NCBI GenBank assembly: GCA_964576265.1
Contig: CAZNVB010000076.1
Location: 1-12,025 of the forward strand
Length of the DNA: 12,025 nt
Direction: 5' to 3'
Source of the DNA: CAZNVB01 sp964576265
GTDB taxonomy: Bacteria > Acidobacteriota > Aminicenantia > Aminicenantales > UBA8522
The notes under the pieces are model-generated. The model saw only the letters and a program-made list of their open reading frames with translations, ran no database searches and was not told where the DNA came from. Positions 6,877 through 12,025 of the stretch are shown in pieces (the stretch's first letter is position 1; every line of letters begins with the position of its first letter). The position numbers were made by a program, and so were the translations under genes.

Positions 6877-9393
6877 CTATCTCTCCTCCCGAGAGATCCG
6901 GGCTCGGGCCGGGTTCGGCGCCCGCTCGAAAAGAGGCCGGATACCGCGTCGGTGAGCCAGCCCGCCGAAGATGACGGGCCGCGTATAGAAGATCGAACCG
7001 GGAACGACCTCGGCGTCGGCTCTCGCCGGGGCCACGACGCTCGTCTCGCCCTGATCAAGAAAAACCGTGATCCGGATGGAATCTCCGCTACTCAGACCGA
7101 GCGAAGCCATGTCGCCCGGATTCAACCGGAAGCCTTCCTCGAGCCCGAGCTCGCACAGGCCACCGACTTTGGAAGAGAGGTCGATGCCGCGATGACGGAA
7201 GCCTCCGGGCTCGGCGACGAGCCAGAATTCATCCTCCTTCTTCGGATCGCGGAAGTCCTTGTTCGGAATGGGATGACCGAGGGGAACCATCCGTCGCGGC
7301 AGGCGGTCGATCGCCGAAGGGAATCCGGCGACTTCGCGCCGGATATCCCGGCGAACATCCTCGACGGTCTGATAGTCAAGGCTCGAATGCTGAAGGATTT
7401 TTGAAAGATCGGAGAAAATGCGCCAGTCGGGCCGCACAAACCCGGCGACCGCACCTTCAGGATGAGATTCAACTTGGACGACTTCCTGGACTCGACCCTC
7501 GACGTTCACCAGCATACCTCCCGCTTCGGCGAAGCTTGCCGCCGGCAGGAACGCATCAACCTTGAAAGACGGGAGGTACGTGTCCTGGACGATGAGAAAA
7601 TCACACTCCGGCCTTTCAAAAAATCCGACATCCCCGACGCAATAAAGCACGCGAGGCCGTCTGCTTCCCCGCAGAATGTCGGCCAGGCCGATTCCCTTCC
7701 CGTTCCTCCTGCCGCCTTCTGGAGAAACTTCGGTGAAGATTCCCAATTCGAGGGCGCCCCGCGTGTTCGCTCCGAAGTAGAGGGGGACGAGGTTGACATT
7801 CTCGATTTCCTCAAGGGCAAGGAGAGCTCTTACTAAATCTTCATTGTCGTCGTAAAGAAAAACCCGAGGACCGATGATCACGGTGAGCTCCCGGCGGGCC
7901 GAAATCGCCTCTAAGCTTTCTTTGAGGGTTTCAAAGTCGACGCCCTCTTCCTTCGCTGTTGAGAAGACTTCCACGGTCCGGCCGGAAAGCCGATCGACGA
8001 AAATCTTGAAGACCCGGCCTTCTTTTCCAGGCTCGGGACGGAGCCAGAGGTCCGTGTACCGAGCCAGGTTGCTGTCCAGCGGGTCGATGGTCACGAGTGT
8101 TGCCCCCTGGTCAAGAGCTTTTCTCACCTTTGTCCCAACGACCGAAAAATTGAAACGGCTGTCGAGACCGACGGCCAGGATGACGTCCGAGCGGGCGATC
8201 GCCTTGATGGAAATCGGCCGGGAAAAGAGCCTCGACCAGAGGTTCGGTCCTCCCCCCAATTCCAGCCTGCCGGTCGAATCCATCTGCTCACTTCCCAGGC
8301 ACTCGCGGCTGAATTTCCGGGCGGCAAACAGGGCTTCGCAGGTCAGGTCAGGCGAGACCAGCATGAGAAATTCATCGGGCTTGATTCCCTTGAGTTCGGC
8401 GGCGACTCTTTCCAGAGCTTCGTCCCAGGAAACCTCGCGGAAATAGCGGCCTTTCTGGAGCATCGGCCGTCTGGCGCGCTCAAAGTGATGAGTCGCCTCG
8501 GGCATGCAGAAACGTCCTTTAACGCACAACTGCCCGTCATTGACTTCCGCGTCGAGGTTGGCCCGGGCCTTGGTCAGGCGGCCGTTCTTGTAATTTAACT
8601 CGACCTGGCAACCGATGGCGCAAAAGGGACAGGTCGAGACATGGAATCCGTCGGGTTTCCCTTCCCATTTGGAGGCTTTGTCAGCCAGGGCGCCGGTCGG
8701 GCAGACGTCGACGCAGGCGCCGCAGAATTCGCAGCCCGCTTCGATGTGGCTCCGGCCAAACGCCGGGCCGACCTTGACTTTGGGTCCGCGGTAGGTGAAG
8801 GCCAGAACGCTCGTCCCCCGGACTTCCTGGCACATCCGGACACACCGGCCGCAGAGGATGCAGACGTTATAATCCCGGTCATAGAAAGGATCGTCATGCT
8901 CGGGATCATAGCCGTGATATTCGACCGGAAAATCAATCTCGCTGAGACCGATCTTCTCGACGAGATCCTGGAGCTCGCACTGTTGGTCGTTGGGGCAGAA
9001 GCGGCAGCCGTTCGAGACGCCGGCTTTGCGGATCGTTCCCTGGTAGTCCAGGCACTCGATGCGCTCATCGCAGAACAGGCAAGAGGAAGGATGCTCGCTC
9101 AGGATGAGCTTAAGGATTTCCCGGCGCAACTCGCGGAGGGTCGCGGTGTCGGTCAGGACTTTCATCCCCTCTTGAGCGATCGTGCTGCAGGAAAGCGGAT
9201 AGCCCCTCAGACCTTCGATCTCGACCATGCACAGCCGGCAGCCTCCGAAAGGCGAAAGATCTTTGTGCGAGCAAAGGGACGGGATATAGATGCCGTTCAG
9301 CTCCGCCGCCCGGTGGACCGTCACCCCTTCGGGAAAGGATACCGGGCGGTGGTTGATCTCCATGATCAGAATTCGAGGTTCTTTTCGCGCCAT
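6877..9393 (-). CDS. NuoG-like Fe-S protein with degenerate molybdopterin domain
   Basis: An 838-residue protein of the NuoG/formate dehydrogenase alpha family. In order it has a [2Fe-2S] domain (Cys41/52/55/69), a His-Cys [4Fe-4S] site (His101, Cys105/108/114), a second Cys trio (Cys130/133/139), a ferredoxin pair (Cys178/181/184/188 and 221/224/227/231), and the molybdopterin-type [4Fe-4S] domain (Cys255/258/262/290, with CVKGRF). The large domain follows from about residue 310. Where formate dehydrogenases carry the Mo-binding Cys or SeCys in a D-x-CARxC-like segment, this protein reads MDSTGRLELGG (371-381), with no Cys and no in-frame TGA. It also has no H-cluster motifs. Like NuoG it is probably an electron conduit and scaffold, not an oxidoreductase with its own substrate. 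The ATG is preceded by GAAGG. An ATG at 9363 is possible but has no ribosome site. The gene lies 29 bases after nuoF. Confidence 0.87.
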   Translation of the reverse strand: MARKEPRILIMEINHRPVSFPEGVTVHRAAELNGIYIPSLCSHKDLSPFGGCRLCMVEIEGLRGYPLSCSTIAQEGMKVLTDTATLRELRREILKLILSEHPSSCLFCDERIECLDYQGTIRKAGVSNGCRFCPNDQQCELQDLVEKIGLSEIDFPVEYHGYDPEHDDPFYDRDYNVCILCGRCVRMCQEVRGTSVLAFTYRGPKVKVGPAFGRSHIEAGCEFCGACVDVCPTGALADKASKWEGKPDGFHVSTCPFCAIGCQVELNYKNGRLTKARANLDAEVNDGQLCVKGRFCMPEATHHFERARRPMLQKGRYFREVSWDEALERVAAELKGIKPDEFLMLVSPDLTCEALFAARKFSRECLGSEQMDSTGRLELGGGPNLWSRLFSRPISIKAIARSDVILAVGLDSRFNFSVVGTKVRKALDQGATLVTIDPLDSNLARYTDLWLRPEPGKEGRVFKIFVDRLSGRTVEVFSTAKEEGVDFETLKESLEAISARRELTVIIGPRVFLYDDNEDLVRALLALEEIENVNLVPLYFGANTRGALELGIFTEVSPEGGRRNGKGIGLADILRGSRRPRVLYCVGDVGFFERPECDFLIVQDTYLPSFKVDAFLPAASFAEAGGMLVNVEGRVQEVVQVESHPEGAVAGFVRPDWRIFSDLSKILQHSSLDYQTVEDVRRDIRREVAGFPSAIDRLPRRMVPLGHPIPNKDFRDPKKEDEFWLVAEPGGFRHRGIDLSSKVGGLCELGLEEGFRLNPGDMASLGLSSGDSIRITVFLDQGETSVVAPARADAEVVPGSIFYTRPVIFGGLAHRRGIRPLFERAPNPARARISREER

Positions 9394-9422
9394 GACTCAA
9401 CCTTCAAAGTCTTTTTCGCTCA

Positions 9423-11300
9423 TCACGTTCCGGATTCGATGACGATCGCGTCGCCGGCGATGGCGTCGAAACGGCAGATCTCGTAGCACGATCGGCACTT
9501 GATGCACTTCGTTCGATCCAGGTTATGCGGTTCGGAGCGCGGGCCGGTGATCGCGCCGGTCGGACAGACGCTGACGCAGCGCTGGCAGCCGGTGCATTTG
9601 CCCGGGATGATCCGGTAATTCACCAGGTTCCGGCAGACGACGGCCGGACAGCGCTTGTCCCGGACATGAGAAATGAACTCCGAGCGGAAATACTTGAGGG
9701 ACGTCAGGACGGGATTGGGAGCTGTGGCCCCCAAGCCGCACAACGAGCCGTTCTTGACCGTCCGGGCGAGCTTCTCCAGCTTATCCAGGTCGGCGATCTC
9801 TCCCTGGCCGTTCGAGATCTTCTCCAGAATCTTCACCATGTGCCGGGTCCCGACCCGGCAGGGCACGCACTTGCCGCACGACTCTTTCTGGGTAAATCCA
9901 AGGAAATACTTTGCCGTGTCGACAATGCAGGTGTCTGCGTCGATGACGATCAGCCCGCCCGACCCCATAATCGAGCCCGCTTCGGCCAGGTGCTCGTAAT
10001 CGATCGGCGTGTCGAGGAATTCATCGGACAGGCACCCGCCCGAAGGCCCGCCGGTCTGGACGGCTTTGAATGGCTTGAGCGTTCCGCCGCCGATGTCAAA
10101 GACGACTTCCCGGAGCGTAATACCGAGCGGGACTTCGATCAGGCCCGTACGCCGCACTTTGCCGACAAGGGAGAAGGTTTTCGTTCCCCGGCTCGTCTCC
10201 GTCCCGAACCCAGCATACCACTCCGCCCCGTGGCGGAAAATATGAGGCAGCGTACCCAGCGTTTCGACGTTGTTGATGATGGTCGGCTTCCCCCATAGCC
10301 CGGAGATCGCCGGAAACGGCGGGCGGGTGCGGGGCATGCCCCGCCTTCCCTCGATCGAGGCGATCAGGGCCGTCTCTTCGCCGCAGACAAAGGCGCCCGC
10401 TCCTTCCTTGATTTTGATGTCGAAGCTGAACGCCGAATCCAAAATATTTTGTCCGAGAAGGCCGATCTCCCGCATCTGAGCGATGGCCCTGTTGAGGCGC
10501 TGGATGGCCAGCGGGTATTCGGCCCGGATATAGATATACCCTTGCGTGGCGCCGATGGCGTAGGCGGCGATGAGCATGCCCTCAAGAACGGCATGGGGAT
10601 CGCCTTCGATGAGCGATCGGTTCATGAACGCTCCCGGGTCGCCTTCATCCGCGTTGCAGACGAGGTAACGCTGATCACTCTCGGTCTCCCGGCAGACCGA
10701 CCATTTTTTCCAAGTCGGGAACCCGGCCCCGCCGCGGCCGCGAATGCCGGAGCGCTTGACCGTCTCCAAGACTTCCTGCCAGGACATGGACAGACACTTT
10801 TCAAATCCGAGATAGCCGTCCCTGGCCAGGTAGTGGTCGAGATCGTCCGGATCGATGAGGCCGCAATTTTGGAGCACAATCCGGACCTGCGGTTTGAGCA
10901 TCGGCTGATCGAAAAACCGGGGGATGCCGTCGAGGTCGGCTTCTCCGAAATGACCGGCCAGCCGAGACCGGGAAATCTCGTTTTTCACGAAGAATCCATC
11001 GAGGATGATCGGCACGTCGCTCGGCCGGACATTGGAATAGCTGAGACGAGGCTGGCCGGGCATCTGGACGTCCATCAGCGGCTCAAGATAGCACGGTCCG
11101 ATGCACCCCACCTGGATGATCCGCGAGCGGATGTCTTTTTTCTTCAGATATTTTTCTACCGCCGCCTGGACGTCAGCGGCTCCCGCGGCAAGGCCGCAGG
11201 AACCGGCACCAATGTAAATGACGGGAATCGAAGATGTCTGAAGCTCGGACCATTTTTTGGCGGCCTCGCGGCGCCGCAGGTCAATCGGTCTTGTGCTCAT
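9423..11300 (-). CDS. nuoF: NuoF/HydB-like NADH-binding flavoprotein
   Basis: A 625-residue protein with the extended layout of HydB/HndC subunits of soluble NAD(P)-linked complexes, longer than complex I NuoF. Residues 28-80 are a thioredoxin-like [2Fe-2S] domain (Cys35 in GAGSCGLAAG, Cys66/70 in VGCIGPC). The NuoF core has the NADH-binding RGRGGAGFPTW (188-198), the FMN-site CNADEGDPGAF and CGEETALI, an SLBB region, and the [4Fe-4S] ligands Cys475/478/481 (ESCGKCVPC) plus Cys521. The C-terminus adds two [4Fe-4S] ferredoxin motifs (Cys569/572/575/579 and 599/602/605/609). The expected role is NADH oxidation or NAD+ reduction at FMN in the cytoplasm, with electrons handed to the NuoG-like subunit. 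I chose the ATG at 11300 because AGAGG lies seven bases upstream; a TTG at 11303 would add one residue. The start overlaps the nuoE stop by 20 bases. Confidence 0.92.
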   Translation of the reverse strand: MSTRPIDLRRREAAKKWSELQTSSIPVIYIGAGSCGLAAGAADVQAAVEKYLKKKDIRSRIIQVGCIGPCYLEPLMDVQMPGQPRLSYSNVRPSDVPIILDGFFVKNEISRSRLAGHFGEADLDGIPRFFDQPMLKPQVRIVLQNCGLIDPDDLDHYLARDGYLGFEKCLSMSWQEVLETVKRSGIRGRGGAGFPTWKKWSVCRETESDQRYLVCNADEGDPGAFMNRSLIEGDPHAVLEGMLIAAYAIGATQGYIYIRAEYPLAIQRLNRAIAQMREIGLLGQNILDSAFSFDIKIKEGAGAFVCGEETALIASIEGRRGMPRTRPPFPAISGLWGKPTIINNVETLGTLPHIFRHGAEWYAGFGTETSRGTKTFSLVGKVRRTGLIEVPLGITLREVVFDIGGGTLKPFKAVQTGGPSGGCLSDEFLDTPIDYEHLAEAGSIMGSGGLIVIDADTCIVDTAKYFLGFTQKESCGKCVPCRVGTRHMVKILEKISNGQGEIADLDKLEKLARTVKNGSLCGLGATAPNPVLTSLKYFRSEFISHVRDKRCPAVVCRNLVNYRIIPGKCTGCQRCVSVCPTGAITGPRSEPHNLDRTKCIKCRSCYEICRFDAIAGDAIVIESGT

Positions 11301-11742
11301 CAAGCAACCTCTGAATTTTCAGGACGGACATCTGACTGTGGATCTTATCATCGAAAGAAACCACGGGGGCCAAGGCGCAGCAGCCGAGGCAGGCCACCCG
11401 GTCGAGGTCGTATTGGGCGTCGGGCGTCGTCTCCCCTGTCTCGATCCCGAGCCGCTGCTGGAGAGTCAGCAGGATCTGTTCGCCGCCCTTGACATGGCAG
11501 GCCGTGCCCAGGCAGACGCGGAGATGATGCTTGCCTGGGGGGCTGAAGCGGAATTGAGCATAGAATGTCGCCACGCCGAAGATTTCATTATCGGAAATTT
11601 TCAACCAGCGCGAAACCGCCCGGATGGCGTCAGGATGAAGATAGCCGTAGGTCCGTTGGAGTCTCTGCAGGACCGGGATGAGGTCGCTCCGCTCCCCATG
11701 GAACTCCTGCTTCAAAGCCTTGAGAACGTTCTCCGTCATCAT
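11281..11742 (-). CDS. nuoE: NuoE/HydC-like [2Fe-2S] subunit
   Basis: A 153-residue protein of the 24-kDa NuoE family, the usual length for HydC/HndA-type subunits. The N-terminal helical part has LIPVLQRLQRTYGYL (21-35) and the typical IFGVATFYAQF. The thioredoxin-like part carries the [2Fe-2S] ligands Cys77 and Cys82 (VCLGTACHVKGG) and Cys118 and Cys122 (ACLGCCALAPVV). It pairs with the NuoF-like subunit and accepts or parks electrons from its FMN. Two ATG codons stand side by side at 11742 and 11739. AAGGG at 11752-11756 is nine bases before the first, but it falls within a small inverted repeat. The 3' end overlaps nuoF by 20 bases, so the two are translationally coupled. Confidence 0.92.
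   Translation of the reverse strand: MMTENVLKALKQEFHGERSDLIPVLQRLQRTYGYLHPDAIRAVSRWLKISDNEIFGVATFYAQFRFSPPGKHHLRVCLGTACHVKGGEQILLTLQQRLGIETGETTPDAQYDLDRVACLGCCALAPVVSFDDKIHSQMSVLKIQRLLDEHKTD
11308..11312 (-). promoter_or_regulatory. Ribosome binding site of nuoF
   Basis: AGAGG on the minus strand, inside the end of nuoE and seven bases before the ATG at 11300. It favours that ATG over the TTG immediately before it. Confidence 0.6.
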
Positions 11743-11748
11743 ACCGAT

Positions 11749-11761
11749 TGACCCTTGGTCA
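11749..11761 (-). repeat. Inverted repeat covering the nuoE ribosome site
   Basis: TGACC-AAG-GGTCA on the minus strand, a perfect 5-base inverted repeat with a 3-base loop. The AAGGG that best serves as the nuoE Shine-Dalgarno spans its loop and right arm. It could be a small hairpin that tunes initiation or a protein operator. At this length it could also be chance. Confidence 0.35.
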
Positions 11762-11765
11762 GTTG

Positions 11766-11782
11766 AAAACCGAGAGACTCGG
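11766..11782 (-). terminator. Possible weak terminator or processing hairpin after the DRTGG gene
   Basis: On the minus strand CCGAG-TCT-CTCGG is followed directly by TTTT, one base after the TAG of the upstream gene. The stem is only five base pairs, so full termination is unlikely. Partial attenuation or an RNA end between the DRTGG gene and nuoE is possible. Confidence 0.3.
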
Positions 11783-11783
11783 G

Positions 11784-12025
11784 CTATCGAATGCCCGCTT
11801 CATAGAGTTTCTTGGCGAGTGTCCAGGTATCTCCGTCAAAGGCCATCAGGCCGATCCCGGCCTTGCTGGCCAGGGCGATGACGTCATCGGTCGGCGTCTT
11901 ACCGCGGGAAAACACGATCCCCGCCACATCCACCAGATTGGCGGCGGCAATCAGGTTCTTATGCGTCTGGAGAGTCACCAGGAGATTCCCGGGCCCGATG
12001 CCGATGATGTCGCTGACCATATCGG
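11784..12025 (-). CDS. DRTGG-domain protein (5' end outside the window)
   Basis: The last roughly 80 codons of a small DRTGG-domain protein. Visible marks are MVSDIIGIGPGNLLVTLQ, NLIAAANLVDVAGIVFSRGK, and an end of KLYEAGIR. An ATG at 12020 lies in frame, but the reading frame continues to the edge (one more codon, Asp) and MVSDI is internal in this family. The true start is therefore probably 30-40 codons further upstream. The domain is thought to be regulatory; no activity is proven. Its gene ends 41 bases before nuoE. It is a divergent relative of the protein encoded at 4196-4540, so the NuoEFG-NfnAB genes are flanked by two DRTGG genes. Confidence 0.75.
   Translation of the reverse strand, partial: DMVSDIIGIGPGNLLVTLQTHKNLIAAANLVDVAGIVFSRGKTPTDDVIALASKAGIGLMAFDGDTWTLAKKLYEAGIR

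Noticed and set aside
6877..9393. Reading the NuoG-like protein as a formate dehydrogenase or as the HydA hydrogenase subunit
   Set aside because: The Mo-ligand Cys/SeCys position is occupied by other residues, no in-frame TGA is present, and none of the three H-cluster motifs occurs.
9397..9423. Eight-codon mini-frame (MSEKDFEG) between nuoF and the NuoG-like gene, overlapping the nuoF stop as TGATG
   Set aside because: It could act as a coupling leader, but eight codons in a 29-base gap is easily chance and it has no ribosome site that I can separate from the nuoF coding sequence.
1..12025. tRNA/rRNA genes, CRISPR arrays, insertion sequences, attachment sites
   Set aside because: I saw no cloverleaf-like segments, direct-repeat arrays, transposase motifs or terminal repeats. 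The window is almost fully occupied by coding sequence.

Overview
The window is one uninterrupted minus-strand gene train read from position 12025 down to 1. It holds ten complete or nearly complete genes plus a fragment at each edge: the right-edge gene lacks its 5' end and the left-edge gene lacks its 3' end. Gaps are at most about 41 bases and several genes overlap, so it looks like one long operon. Shine-Dalgarno sequences (AAGGAGG, GGAGGAG, AGAGG), short spacers and one GTG start indicate a bacterium. The coding sequence is GC-rich by eye. The many iron-sulfur, flavin and NAD(P)H proteins and the hydrogenase-like protein point to a strict anaerobe with fermentative or syntrophic metabolism. 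I cannot place it taxonomically with confidence. A deep-branching anaerobic lineage such as Aminicenantes-type Acidobacteriota would fit, but that is a guess.

Layout in transcription order. (1) 12025-11784: 3' part of a DRTGG-domain protein, followed by two small inverted repeats. (2) 11742-6877: NuoE-, NuoF- and NuoG-like proteins, which form an NADH-oxidising flavin/Fe-S input module. The NuoG-like subunit has lost the usual molybdenum-ligating Cys/SeCys and has no H-cluster. (3) 6847-4562: NfnA- and NfnB-like proteins, the two subunits of NADH-dependent ferredoxin:NADP+ oxidoreductase. (4) 4540-2474: a tightly coupled trio made of a second DRTGG protein, an RsbW-like HATPase and a sensory-type [FeFe]-hydrogenase-like protein. 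(5) 2456-1: a uroporphyrinogen-decarboxylase-like methyltransferase and a Tat-exported L-fucose-isomerase-like protein.

How they may work together (inference). NuoEF would exchange electrons with NAD(H), the NuoG-like chain would carry them through Fe-S clusters, and NfnAB would exchange them with NADP(H) and ferredoxin. That gives a five-subunit transhydrogenase, possibly flavin-bifurcating. It recalls the Sporomusa Stn complex, which joins NuoEF-like subunits to an Nfn-like part, but here NfnA and NfnB are separate genes and a NuoG-like connector is present. The DRTGG/HATPase/hydrogenase-like trio looks like a hydrogen or redox sensor acting on a protein-phosphorylation or anti-sigma circuit that sets the activity or expression of the complex. 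The last two genes have no obvious link to this chemistry.
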